Shown piece after piece: positions 30,574 through 38,968 of a stretch of DNA of 64,000 nt. Below the pieces are notes generated by a model. That model made no database searches and was not told where the DNA came from. It saw only the letters and a program-made list of their open reading frames with translations. Position 1 is the stretch's first letter. Each line of letters opens with the position of its first letter. A program made the position numbers and the translations under genes. The stretch covers positions 682,001 through 746,000 of the forward strand of contig NZ_AQQY01000001.1 in the NCBI RefSeq assembly GCF_000671395.1, in the 5' to 3' direction. The stretch comes from Actibacterium atlanticum (GTDB lineage Bacteria; Pseudomonadota; Alphaproteobacteria; Rhodobacterales; Rhodobacteraceae).

Positions 30574-31545
30574 ATGAGCCGATTGACCTTTAACCGGCGC
30601 GCGTTGCTTAAACTGGCCGCCGCGGCCCCCGCATTTGCCCTGCCTGCGCCTTTGTTGGCGCAGGTCTCGGCCCCCACAGGGCGCAGCAACCCGTCGCACT
30701 TTCGCTTTAACATCGGCACCGCCAAGCTGACTGTCGTTTCGGATGGTCATCTGGGCCTGCCTGCAATGGGGGTGTCTTCCAGCGCGTCAGAAGCCGAAAT
30801 CGCCGCGTTTTTGGAATCACATCAACTGTCGCTTACGCAGAACTACTCTCACACCAATCATGTCGTGATCGAAATAGATGACAACGTGGTTCTGGTTGAT
30901 GTCGGTTCTGGCCAGCGGTTTATGGAAACCGCAGGCCGTTTGATGGAAAATTTGGACGCTGCCGGGATCGACCCGTCCTCCATCACCCATGTGGTTATCA
31001 CCCACGCCCACCCCGATCATATCTGGGGCATCCGCGACGACTTTGACGAGCCGCTCTTCCCCGATGCCGAATACTTCATCGGTGGCGCAGAGTACGATTG
31101 GTGGATGCAGGATGGGCTGGCCGCCGCCGCCGCGCCCGAGGATCAGCAGTTTATCGTTGGCGCTGTGAATTCGCTGACCACCGAAGGGCTGGAATGGAAC
31201 CGTGGATCTGATGGGTTTGAGGTGGCGCCGGGGGTTCGGATGATCTCAACCCCGGGCCATACGCTCAATCACATGAGCATCGTGGTTGAAAGCGACGGGC
31301 AACAACTGATCGCGCTGGGGGATGCGATGACGCATGCCTATGTCAGTGTCGAACGCCCTGAATGGCATGGCGGCTTCGATATGGACGGCGCCATGGCCGG
31401 TGAAACCCGTAAAAAGCTGCTGGATATGGCCGCAACTGACGGCATCGCCGTATTGGGCTATCACTTCCCCTTCCCCGGCGTGGGCCACATCATGCGCGAT
31501 GGTGATGGCTATCGCTTTGTGCCCGCGATCTGGAACTGGGGCTGA
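30574..31545 (+). CDS. Tat-exported metallo-beta-lactamase-fold hydrolase
   Basis: MBL-fold metallohydrolase of 323 aa. The N-terminus has a twin-arginine signal (RLTFNRRALLKLAAAAPAFA, cleavage around AQV at residue 30). The di-metal site is visible: THAHPDHIWG (HxHxDH), STPGHTLNHMSI, a bridging Asp in LIALGDAMTHAY and the late His in LGYHFPFPGVGH. GGGAGG precedes the ATG. It is downstream of a DUF2892 gene and a possible persulfide-repressor site, so a periplasmic sulfur role is a hypothesis. Its stop is directly adjacent to the convergent arsJ stop. Confidence 0.88.
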   Translation: MSRLTFNRRALLKLAAAAPAFALPAPLLAQVSAPTGRSNPSHFRFNIGTAKLTVVSDGHLGLPAMGVSSSASEAEIAAFLESHQLSLTQNYSHTNHVVIEIDDNVVLVDVGSGQRFMETAGRLMENLDAAGIDPSSITHVVITHAHPDHIWGIRDDFDEPLFPDAEYFIGGAEYDWWMQDGLAAAAAPEDQQFIVGAVNSLTTEGLEWNRGSDGFEVAPGVRMISTPGHTLNHMSIVVESDGQQLIALGDAMTHAYVSVERPEWHGGFDMDGAMAGETRKKLLDMAATDGIAVLGYHFPFPGVGHIMRDGDGYRFVPAIWNWG

Positions 31546-32790
31546 TCACGACAGGCGGCGCACGAACAGGAAACTCAGCGCCGCCATCACCGCCGCCGTG
31601 CCCAGGCACGCCGGCACCCCGCCCAACTGATAGCTCAGCCCCGACAAAAGCGTGCCCAAAAGCCGCCCCGCCGCGTTGGACATGTAATAAAACCCCACAT
31701 CCATCGTGACCCGGTCTTTTTGCGTGAAGGCCAGGATCAGATAGGAATGCAGGGACGAGTTCACCGCAAAGACAAAGCCAAACACCATCAACCCGGCGAT
31801 CAATGTCAGGGTCAGCCAGGCTTGCGGCGTTCCGCCCACCAAGGCCGCCAGCGCCAATGCCGCCGGGATCAGTGCCAGCAGGCCGACCCAAGTCGCGGCC
31901 AGTGTGTTCATCTCTGCGAGTGGTTTATCTTTGGCTTTCAACAGCTTCGGCGCCCATGCCTGTACCGCGCCATAGGCGATAATCCAGAACGCCATAAAGG
32001 TGCCGATCTGAAAGAAAGCCGCCCGGTTGCCCTCGTGTGTGCCATCCGACAGCACCGCATAGAAATACACCGGGATACCCACCACGAACCACACGTCGCG
32101 CGCGCCAAACAGGAACATCCGCGCGGCCGACAGCAGGTTGATGTTGCGATCTTTCGAGAACACCTCTTTGAACTTCGCGGATTTCTTGCCGCGCGGCAGA
32201 CCCGTGGGCATGAAGGCCGCCACCGCGATCAGGATCACCGCCAGAACGGCAGCCATGGCCCAGATGGACGCCACAAAGCCCAACACACCCAACAGCACCG
32301 CGCCCAGCAAAAAGCCAACCCCTTTGACCGCGTTCTTCGATCCCGTCAGCACCGCTACCCAGCGGAACAAGGCGCCGTCCCCTTCGGGCGCCAACAGTTT
32401 CACCGCTGATTTCGACGACATCTTCGCCAAGTCCTTGGCGACACCCGAAAGCCCCTGCACGCCCATGACAAAGGCGACCGAGGCCCACAAACCCCACGCG
32501 GGGTTCAACTGCGCCAACACCGCCAACGCCACGATCTGTAACGCCAACCCGGCATAGAGCGTCGAGGTCAGGCCAAACCGCGCCGCGATCCAGCCTGCCG
32601 ACAGGTTGGTAACCATCCCCATGAACTCATAGAGCAAAAACAGATAGGCCAGCTGTACTGGCGAAAAGCCCAGCGTATGAAAGTGCAACAGCACCAACAT
32701 CCGCAACGCCCCATCCGACAGCATGAACGCCCAATAGGCCGCCGTCACAGCGATGTAGGCCGCCATCCCCTGCGGTTTTGCCTGATCCAT
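31546..32790 (-). CDS. arsJ: Organoarsenical efflux transporter ArsJ
   Basis: Major-facilitator membrane protein (414 aa, about 12 helices) of the ArsJ family, which exports 1-arseno-3-phosphoglycerate. Family-like segments include an early YWAFMLSDGALRMLVLLHF, GVQGLSGVAKDLAKMSSKSA and GFYYMSNAAGRLLGTLLSG. The assignment is strongly supported by the adjacent gapdh (12 bp upstream) and arsR-arsC genes. Exported product breaks down to arsenate outside, giving net arsenate efflux. Confidence 0.94.
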   Translation of the reverse strand: MDQAKPQGMAAYIAVTAAYWAFMLSDGALRMLVLLHFHTLGFSPVQLAYLFLLYEFMGMVTNLSAGWIAARFGLTSTLYAGLALQIVALAVLAQLNPAWGLWASVAFVMGVQGLSGVAKDLAKMSSKSAVKLLAPEGDGALFRWVAVLTGSKNAVKGVGFLLGAVLLGVLGFVASIWAMAAVLAVILIAVAAFMPTGLPRGKKSAKFKEVFSKDRNINLLSAARMFLFGARDVWFVVGIPVYFYAVLSDGTHEGNRAAFFQIGTFMAFWIIAYGAVQAWAPKLLKAKDKPLAEMNTLAATWVGLLALIPAALALAALVGGTPQAWLTLTLIAGLMVFGFVFAVNSSLHSYLILAFTQKDRVTMDVGFYYMSNAAGRLLGTLLSGLSYQLGGVPACLGTAAVMAALSFLFVRRLS

Positions 32791-32802
32791 GGGATTGGTT
32801 CC

Positions 32803-33810
32803 TTACAGCGAGGCCGCGACCATGCGGGCGACATCTGCCAGACGGCAGGCATAGCCCCATTCGTTGTCGTACCATGCATACACCTTCACATGTTTCCCGT
32901 TGATGACACGGGTCGACATGGCATCCACGATCGTGGAGCGGTCATCATTGGTATAGTCGCACGACACCAGAGGGCGGGGCTCATAGCCCAGAATGCCCTC
33001 AAGTTCACCCTTCGAGGCCGCTTCAAACAGCGCGTTGACCTCTTCGGCGGTGGTGTCTTTTTCAACATCGAACACAATGTCGGTCAGCGAGGCGTTCAAC
33101 AATGGCACCCGCACGGCGTGGCCGTCGATCTTGCCTGCCATGTCCGGGAAAATCTGAATGATCGCCTTGGCCGAGCCGGTCGTGGTAGGGATCAACGAAT
33201 TAAGCGCCGAACGCGCGCGGCGCGGGTCTTTGTGTGCCCGGTCGACGATGGTTTGGGTGTTGGTCACATCGTGGATGGTGGTGAAGCTGGCCTGGGCAAT
33301 ACCCAGGTGCTCGCGGATCACTTTGACCACCGGCGCGATGCAGTTCGTGGTGCAGCTTGCAGCGGTGATTACCTTATGTTTATCAGCATTATAAACGTCG
33401 TTGTTTACACCGTATACGATGTTGGCCACGTCGTCTTCTTTGACCGGGGCAGACACCACAACCTTCTTGATCCCAGCGTCAAAATACGGCGCCAGCTTGG
33501 CGTTGGATTTAAACACACCGGTGCAATCAATCACCAGATCGACACCCAGTTCGACCAGAGGAAGATCAGCGATGTTGCGCTCTTGCGTGAAACGCATTTT
33601 CTGGCCGTCGACGGTGATGTGGTCATCGTCATGGCTGATATCCGCCAACCAGCGGCCATGCACCGTATCGAACTCCAGCAAAAGCGCATGCTGGGCGATG
33701 TCGCCACCTATGTCGTTCACCAAGACAATCTCGGCATCAAAGCCCTGATCGATCATGTTTCGTAGTGCCAGTTTGCCCATCCGGCCAAGGCCGTTGATTG
33801 CAACTTTCAT
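32803..33810 (-). CDS. ArsJ-associated glyceraldehyde-3-phosphate dehydrogenase
   Basis: GAPDH (335 aa) dedicated to arsenate detoxification. The NAD-binding start is VAINGLGRMGKLALRN, the catalytic Cys is in ITAASCTTNCIAP, and the C-terminus has WYDNEWGYACRLADVARM. With arsenate in place of phosphate it makes 1-arseno-3-phosphoglycerate, the ArsJ substrate. It is 28 bp downstream of arsR-arsC and 12 bp upstream of arsJ. This context distinguishes it from glycolytic Gap. Confidence 0.94.
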   Translation of the reverse strand: MKVAINGLGRMGKLALRNMIDQGFDAEIVLVNDIGGDIAQHALLLEFDTVHGRWLADISHDDDHITVDGQKMRFTQERNIADLPLVELGVDLVIDCTGVFKSNAKLAPYFDAGIKKVVVSAPVKEDDVANIVYGVNNDVYNADKHKVITAASCTTNCIAPVVKVIREHLGIAQASFTTIHDVTNTQTIVDRAHKDPRRARSALNSLIPTTTGSAKAIIQIFPDMAGKIDGHAVRVPLLNASLTDIVFDVEKDTTAEEVNALFEAASKGELEGILGYEPRPLVSCDYTNDDRSTIVDAMSTRVINGKHVKVYAWYDNEWGYACRLADVARMVAASL

Positions 33811-33838
33811 CTATTATTCCTTAACTTAGCAAGCGGCC

Positions 33839-34681
33839 TTAAGCCGTCTCATTATCTATCTGGCCGATCTCATCGACCCGTTTTTGTAGCGACAGGTGAT
33901 CCAGTTGATCAAAGGGCAGCGCGGCAAAAGCCATGACCCGGCGGCGCATTTGGCCATAGGTTTCGGCAAAGGCGAGCGATCTCTCGGCGTCCTCTCCGGC
34001 GGCCTTAACCGGGTCGGGCAGCCCCCAATGACCGGTCAGGGGCTGGCCATGCCAAGGCGGACATTCTTCGTTGGCAGCTGTGTCACAGACGGTAAAGACG
34101 AAATCCATCACCGGGGCGTCTTTGGCCTGAAACTCGGACATGTGTTTAGAGCGCAAACCCGTCACATCATGGCCACTGCGTTCAAGCAGTTCCACGGCGA
34201 AAGGATTCAGTTCTGATTGGGGCTTTGTCCCCGCAGAAAAGACGTTGAATTTGCCCTGCCCCATATCGCGCAACAGCGCTTCGGCAAAGATTGACCGGGC
34301 CGAATTACCTGAGCAGATGAACAAAACATTAAAGGTCTCTGACATAAGAGGTCCTCTAGACATTGCCTTGGCCGTCTGCGTTGCACAAAGGTCCGGCCGT
34401 CCCCGACAGCAATCTGCCACCAGGAAATCCACCAACGCGCCCATTCGGTTCATCTGGGCGCGATAATACACAGACTTTCCTTGCCGCTGCGAGGTCACCA
34501 ACCCGGCCCTTTCAAGCGCCGACAGATACACGGACAGCGTGTTTGGCTTCATCCCAAGCGCTTGCACCATTTCCATCGGGCGTACGCCATCCGGGGCCCG
34601 TCGCGCCAATAGACGAAACACGGTCAACCGGCCTTCGTGGCCCAGGGTCGTAAGACTTTCTGATGCGGTGGTTAATTCCAT
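33839..34681 (-). CDS. ArsR-ArsC fusion: arsenic repressor plus arsenate reductase
   Basis: A 280-aa two-domain protein. Residues 1-100 form an ArsR/SmtB winged helix with a C-terminal cysteine cluster (Cys91, Cys92, Cys99 in ADCCRGRPDLCA), a plausible As(III) site resembling the C-terminal-cysteine type of ArsR. Residues about 115-275 are a low-molecular-weight phosphatase-type arsenate reductase with the P-loop VLFICSGNSARS (Cys123) and downstream Cys residues in FTVCDTAANEECPP. It heads the gapdh-arsJ operon. No break or internal ribosome site is evident that would separate the domains. It probably represses its own operon. Confidence 0.93.
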   Translation of the reverse strand: MELTTASESLTTLGHEGRLTVFRLLARRAPDGVRPMEMVQALGMKPNTLSVYLSALERAGLVTSQRQGKSVYYRAQMNRMGALVDFLVADCCRGRPDLCATQTAKAMSRGPLMSETFNVLFICSGNSARSIFAEALLRDMGQGKFNVFSAGTKPQSELNPFAVELLERSGHDVTGLRSKHMSEFQAKDAPVMDFVFTVCDTAANEECPPWHGQPLTGHWGLPDPVKAAGEDAERSLAFAETYGQMRRRVMAFAALPFDQLDHLSLQKRVDEIGQIDNETA

Positions 34682-34682
34682 A

Positions 34683-34713
34683 ATTCATGAATATCTGAAC
34701 TATGTAACAGTTC
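34683..34713. promoter_or_regulatory. Candidate ArsR operator region
   Basis: Two palindromic elements sit immediately upstream of the arsR-arsC start. ATTCATGAAT is a perfect 10-bp palindrome (34683-34692), and GAACT-N7-AGTTC lies at 34697-34713. AT-rich inverted repeats in this position are typical ArsR operators. Which element is bound is unknown. Confidence 0.5.
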
Positions 34714-34738
34714 AACGAAAGATTCATCTTAAAAAGGC

Positions 34739-34870
34739 ATGGTTTTAAATGAAGGCCACATTCTTGCCATATTTGCGCCCCCTTTGCGCCGCGAAATTGT
34801 GGATCACTGTTATAACAAGCGCCCGTCAGAGGCGCTGGAGGTCATGAGTTCATTAGTTAACCAGTTCTGA
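34739..34870 (+). CDS. Possible 43-aa small protein
   Basis: An ATG-to-TGA frame encodes 43 aa (MVLNEGHILAIFAPPLRREI...VNQF). Composition is protein-like, but the AAGG upstream is too close to the ATG for an ideal ribosome site. It lies between arsR-arsC (divergent) and another 43-aa ORF. No family recognised; coding status uncertain. Confidence 0.28.
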   Translation: MVLNEGHILAIFAPPLRREIVDHCYNKRPSEALEVMSSLVNQF

Positions 34871-34885
34871 GCAAGGAGCAGATAC

Positions 34886-35017
34886 ATGCCAGAACACATG
34901 AAGCCGGAGTCGGAAACGGCTCAAAAACCCGCGTCAAAACCGGATCGCAATGCGAAAACGAAAGAGAAACCAGCCCCTAAGAATGGTTTCACTTTCAAGG
35001 ATTTCGCCTCGATCTGA
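34886..35017 (+). CDS. Small charged 43-aa protein
   Basis: ATG at 34886 with AAGGAG eight bases upstream. It encodes a Lys/Pro-rich hydrophilic peptide (MPEHMKPESETAQKPASKPD..., ending NGFTFKDFASI). Low complexity and high charge suggest a disordered small protein. It precedes the TfoX-C gene by 52 bp and may share its transcript. Function unknown. Confidence 0.5.
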   Translation: MPEHMKPESETAQKPASKPDRNAKTKEKPAPKNGFTFKDFASI

Positions 35018-35069
35018 GCTTTGACCAACCTGCCCAAGCGGGCTAATTTGCAGTCATGAGGATGATCTT

Positions 35070-35399
35070 GTGACTGAACCAATTTCTTCAATCCGAAATC
35101 TTGGGCCCGCGATGGAGCAAGCCTTCGCGCGCGTGGGTATCAAGACTGCCGAGCAACTGCGCGAAATTGGCACCGACGCGGCTTATGCCAAACTGTTGGC
35201 AAACGGCGCGCGCCCGCATTTTATTGCTTACTACGTGATCGAAATGGGCCTTCAGGGCCGTCCGTGGAACGACTGCAAGGGCAAAGAGAAGGACGCGCTG
35301 CGCAAGCGGTTTGATGCGATCAAGGCGCGTACGGCCCCTGCCCCCTTGGCCGGGATCGAAAAGATCCTCGATCAAATTGGCGTTGTAGAAAGACCCTGA
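35070..35399 (+). CDS. TfoX/Sxy C-terminal-domain protein
   Basis: Protein of 109 aa starting with GTG at 35070. Residues about 5-85 match the TfoX C-terminal domain (ISSIRNLGPAMEQAFARVGI, a helix-hairpin-helix-like fold). It lacks the N-terminal TfoX domain, so a competence role as in Haemophilus Sxy should not be assumed. It converges with ndk. Confidence 0.85.
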   Translation: MTEPISSIRNLGPAMEQAFARVGIKTAEQLREIGTDAAYAKLLANGARPHFIAYYVIEMGLQGRPWNDCKGKEKDALRKRFDAIKARTAPAPLAGIEKILDQIGVVERP

Positions 35400-35403
35400 A
35401 ACG

Positions 35404-35430
35404 AAAAAGGGCCGCCAAAAGGCAGCCCTT
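35404..35430 (-). terminator. ndk terminator
   Basis: Read on the reverse strand, AAGGGCTGCC-TTTT-GGCGGCCCTT forms a 10-bp stem (one G-U pair) followed by TTT. It is positioned just after the ndk stop, between the convergent genes. Confidence 0.75.
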
Positions 35431-35453
35431 GAAATCGTTATACGACAGGTGGC

Positions 35454-35876
35454 TTAACCAACCAGTTCCAGACCCGAGAAGAAATAGGCGATTTCAACAG
35501 CCGCGGTTTCTTCGGCGTCCGAACCGTGGACCGAGTTTTCACCGATCGACAGGGCGTATTCCTTACGGATGGTGCCATCAGCAGCTTCGGCCGGGTTGGT
35601 GGCGCCCATGACTTCGCGGTTTTTCGCAATGGCATCTTCGCCTTCCAGAACCTGCACAACGATCGGCTCGGAGGCCATGAACTCGCAGAGTTCGTCATAG
35701 AAGGGGCGCTCTTTGTGCACTTCGTAGAACACGCCAGCCTGAGCTTTGGTCAGGTGAATGCGTTTCTGAGCGATGATGCGCAGGCCAGCGGCCTCCAGCT
35801 TGGCGGCGATGGCGCCGGTCAGGTTGCGCTTGGTGGCGTCGGGCTTGATGATCGAGAAAGTGCGCTGAATGGCCAT
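35454..35876 (-). CDS. ndk: Nucleoside diphosphate kinase
   Basis: NDK (140 aa) equilibrating nucleoside tri- and diphosphates. Start at ATG 35876 ([18 protein letters not shown]). The catalytic His lies in [20 protein letters not shown], with upstream [17 protein letters not shown]. Length is typical. It has its own terminator and appears to be monocistronic. Confidence 0.97.
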   Translation of the reverse strand: MAIQRTFSIIKPDATKRNLTGAIAAKLEAAGLRIIAQKRIHLTKAQAGVFYEVHKERPFYDELCEFMASEPIVVQVLEGEDAIAKNREVMGATNPAEAADGTIRKEYALSIGENSVHGSDAEETAAVEIAYFFSGLELVG

Positions 35877-36001
35877 GTGTCTTATCCTGCTTACTCGGTG
35901 GGGCCGCGTTTGCGGCAACATATCGGCGCCCCGATAGCATGCAGCCTGTGATTTGAAAAGCGGCGATTGACGGCGCGGGCGGCATGCGGCACACCCGGCG
36001 C

Positions 36002-37849
36002 ATGCTGAGGATTCAAGACATCGCGTATTCGGTCGAAGGCCGCCCCCTTTTTGAGGGCGCTTCAGCCACCATTCCCACTGGCCACAAGGTTGGCCTTGTT
36101 GGGCGCAATGGCGCAGGCAAGACCACGCTGTTTCGCTTGATCCGGGGCGAGTTGACGCTGGAAGGCGGCGACATCAGCCTGCCGTCCCGCGCCCGCATTG
36201 GTGGTGTCTCGCAAGAGGTGCCTTCAAGCGATGTGTCGTTGCTGGATACGGTGCTTGCCGCTGATACAGAGCGCGCAGCCCTGTTGGCCGAGGCCGAGAC
36301 CGCGACCGACCCGGATAGAATAGCCGAGGTTCAGACCCGGTTGGCCGATATCGATGCGTGGTCTGCAGAGGGTCGCGCCAGTGCGATCCTGAAGGGGCTT
36401 GGCTTTGACTCAGACCAACAGCGCCAACCCTGTTCTGCATTTTCCGGCGGCTGGCGTATGCGCGTGGCGTTGGCGGCGGTGTTGTTTGCCCAACCCGATC
36501 TTCTGTTGTTGGATGAACCGACCAACTATCTGGATCTTGAAGGCGCACTTTGGCTGGAAAGCTATCTGGCGAAATACCCGCACACTGTCCTGATCATCAG
36601 CCACGATCGTGGGCTTCTAAACCGTGCCGTTGGCGCCATCCTGCATCTGGACAACCGGCAACTGACTTTGTGGAACGGCCCCTATGACCAGTTCGCCCGC
36701 CAGCGGGCCGAACAGCGCGCTGTGCAAGCTGCCGCCGCCAGAAAGCAGGCCGACCGTCGTGCCCATTTGCAAAGTTTCGTGGACAGGTTCAAAGCCAAGG
36801 CCACCAAAGCCAAACAAGCGCAAAGCCGCGTGAAGATGCTTGAGAAAATGGAGCCCATCACCGCGCCTGAAGATGCCGCGCGGGTTGTCTTTAGCTTTCC
36901 AAGCCCCGAGGAACTCTCGCCGCCCATCATCGCGCTTGAGGGTGCCTCGGTCGGGTATGGAGACCACGCGGTTTTGAAACGACTGAACCTGCGGATTGAT
37001 CAGGATGACCGGATCGCCCTGCTGGGCAAGAACGGTCAGGGTAAATCGACCCTGTCCAAGCTGCTGTCGGGTCGGCTTGACCCGATGTCGGGGGCAATGC
37101 GCACATCATCCAAGTTGCGGATCGGCTATTTTGCGCAGCATCAGGTGGATGAGCTCTACATCGACGAAACGCCCCTGCAGCATATCCGGCGCGAACGCCC
37201 CACTGAGACCCCTGCCCGCTTGCGCGCGCGTCTGGCCGGGTTCGGCCTTGGCGCTGATCAGGCCGAAACCGAGGTTGGCTGTCTGTCGGGGGGGCAAAAG
37301 GCGCGGCTTTCGTTGCTGCTGGCCACGCTGGATGCGCCCCATCTGCTGATCCTCGACGAACCGACCAACCACCTGGATATTGAATCGCGTGAGGCTTTGG
37401 TTGAGGCTCTGACCGCCTACTCTGGTGCGGTCATTTTGGTCAGCCACGACATGCATCTGCTGTCGATGGCGGCGGATCGGTTGTGGCTTGTCGCGAATGG
37501 CACGGTTGAACCCTACGAAGAAGATCTGGAAGCATACCGCAAACTGCTTTTGTCCAGCGATAAACCCGCATTGGCCGATAAACCTAAAGCCAAGCCCAAA
37601 AAGGCTTCGCGCGATCAGGTTCAGGCGCTGCGCAGTGAGCTGCGCAAATGCGAAGACCGGGTCGCCAAGATCGAAGGCATGCGTGACAAGCTGGCGGTTA
37701 AATTGGCCGATCCGGCCCTGTACGAAGATGGCCGCGTTTCCGAGCTGGAAACCTGGAACAAGAAATACGCCGAAGTGATGGAGGGGCTGGATCGGGCCGA
37801 GGCACTATGGCTGACCGCCGTCGAAAAGCTGGAGGCCGCCGAAGGGTAA
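36002..37849 (+). CDS. ABC-F family ATPase
   Basis: Soluble tandem-ABC protein (615 aa from ATG 36002; an ATG at 35984 would add six residues). First cassette: Walker [10 protein letters not shown], signature [12 protein letters not shown], Walker [13 protein letters not shown]. Second: [34 protein letters not shown]. The inter-domain linker is charged and helical, and a C-terminal coiled coil follows (about 540-615). It resembles YheS/Uup-type ABC-F factors acting on ribosomes; the exact subfamily is not assigned. Confidence 0.93.
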   Translation: MLRIQDIAYSVEGRPLFEGASATIPTGHKVGLVGRNGAGKTTLFRLIRGELTLEGGDISLPSRARIGGVSQEVPSSDVSLLDTVLAADTERAALLAEAETATDPDRIAEVQTRLADIDAWSAEGRASAILKGLGFDSDQQRQPCSAFSGGWRMRVALAAVLFAQPDLLLLDEPTNYLDLEGALWLESYLAKYPHTVLIISHDRGLLNRAVGAILHLDNRQLTLWNGPYDQFARQRAEQRAVQAAAARKQADRRAHLQSFVDRFKAKATKAKQAQSRVKMLEKMEPITAPEDAARVVFSFPSPEELSPPIIALEGASVGYGDHAVLKRLNLRIDQDDRIALLGKNGQGKSTLSKLLSGRLDPMSGAMRTSSKLRIGYFAQHQVDELYIDETPLQHIRRERPTETPARLRARLAGFGLGADQAETEVGCLSGGQKARLSLLLATLDAPHLLILDEPTNHLDIESREALVEALTAYSGAVILVSHDMHLLSMAADRLWLVANGTVEPYEEDLEAYRKLLLSSDKPALADKPKAKPKKASRDQVQALRSELRKCEDRVAKIEGMRDKLAVKLADPALYEDGRVSELETWNKKYAEVMEGLDRAEALWLTAVEKLEAAEG

Positions 37850-37863
37850 ACGCCCCCTGCGGC

Positions 37864-37890
37864 CTTGTGCCCCTCGTATCTTGGGGCAAG
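37864..37890 (+). terminator. Possible terminator after the ABC-F gene
   Basis: CTTG-T-GCCCC pairs with GGGGCAAG around an 8-9-nt loop, followed by TTT. It has one bulge and a short T-run, so it is a weak candidate. Confidence 0.4.
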
Positions 37891-37934
37891 TTTCCTACAT
37901 TATAGCTGTGCGCAATAAACCCAAGAGGCCCTGA

Positions 37935-38516
37935 ATGGATGGCGATCAGATCGGTCGTATGATCTATCTTTTGATGTTGTTGGTGGCTGTGGGCGGATAT
38001 TTCATCGTCGCCAATCGCCACCGTGCAGGTCAGATGTTGCAACAGGCTGCGGTCTGGGGCCTGATTTTTCTGGGTGTGATCGCGGGCGTTGGCCTTTGGG
38101 GAGACATTCGCCACACGGCTGTTCCGCGCCAGTCTGTGTTTGCAGATGATGGCCGCATAGAACTGCCCCGCGCGCCCGATGGGCACTTCTATCTGACCGC
38201 CGAGGTAAACGGAAAACCGGTGCAGTTTGTCGTGGATACCGGCGCCGGGCAGATCGTATTGACGCAAGATGATGCCGCGCGCGTGGGCTTGCCGCCCGAA
38301 GATCTGAACTTTTTTGGTGAAGCGCGCACAGCGAATGGCGTTGTCAAAACGGCCTCAGTGCGGTTGGACGAAATCTCTGTCGGTGGGATATCGGATACTG
38401 GCGTGCGCGCCTGGGTTAACGGCGGCGAAATGGATCAATCCCTTATGGGCATGGGGTATTTGCAGCGTTTTGAACGGGTTGAGTTCACACGCGACACGAT
38501 GATCCTGACACGCTAG
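37935..38516 (+). CDS. Membrane-anchored retropepsin-like aspartic protease
   Basis: Protein of 193 aa. Two N-terminal helices (about residues 8-24 and 35-56) are followed by a single-domain clan AA aspartic protease. The catalytic triad is in FVVDTGAGQIVL (DTGA), and the C-terminal ligand-type segment is SLMGMGYLQRFERVEFTRD. It matches the TIGR02281-type bacterial retropepsin-like family. Substrate unknown. Its TAG stop overlaps the convergent holC stop by 4 bp (CTAG). Confidence 0.9.
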   Translation: MDGDQIGRMIYLLMLLVAVGGYFIVANRHRAGQMLQQAAVWGLIFLGVIAGVGLWGDIRHTAVPRQSVFADDGRIELPRAPDGHFYLTAEVNGKPVQFVVDTGAGQIVLTQDDAARVGLPPEDLNFFGEARTANGVVKTASVRLDEISVGGISDTGVRAWVNGGEMDQSLMGMGYLQRFERVEFTRDTMILTR

Positions 38517-38968
38517 GTTTCGGCTTTCATCTGCCAGCGACCGCTTTCTTCCGACCAATACTGCGCTTTCAGCTGCGCCTCTGTGGTGGCTTTCCATTGT
38601 CTACGGGCAAGGGTTACGGCATCCGGGTCATTGCCATCAAACAGGATACAGACCCGTTCCAAACCCTGCGCATCTTGGGGGGCGAAATCGGCGCCATCGA
38701 CCAGCATCAGGCAATCAGGCGCATTGGGCATGTCGGATTGGGTGGTCAGTAAAACGGGTTGATCGCCATCGAACCCGCCGCCCGCCAAACCGTGCGGCAG
38801 AAAGCTTTCTTCGCCCATCAACCACAGACGTTCATCCAGCCAGCGCATGCGCCCGGCCTTGGTGCCGCGCACGGCTACGCGCCAGCCGCGCTCAAGCGAC
38901 TTGCCCAAAAGCATGGGCAAGGTCGACTCAAGCGGCTGACGGGTCAGGTGGTAAAAGAGGACGCTCAT
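38513..38968 (-). CDS. holC: DNA polymerase III chi subunit
   Basis: HolC (151 aa), which links the clamp-loader complex to SSB. Family pattern: an N-terminal FYHLTRQPLESTLPMLLGKS, then ERGWRVAVRG, LDERLWLMGEESFLPHG and QPVLLTTQ. It overlaps the pepA stop by 4 bp; pepA-holC is a widespread arrangement. Confidence 0.93.
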   Translation of the reverse strand: MSVLFYHLTRQPLESTLPMLLGKSLERGWRVAVRGTKAGRMRWLDERLWLMGEESFLPHGLAGGGFDGDQPVLLTTQSDMPNAPDCLMLVDGADFAPQDAQGLERVCILFDGNDPDAVTLARRQWKATTEAQLKAQYWSEESGRWQMKAET

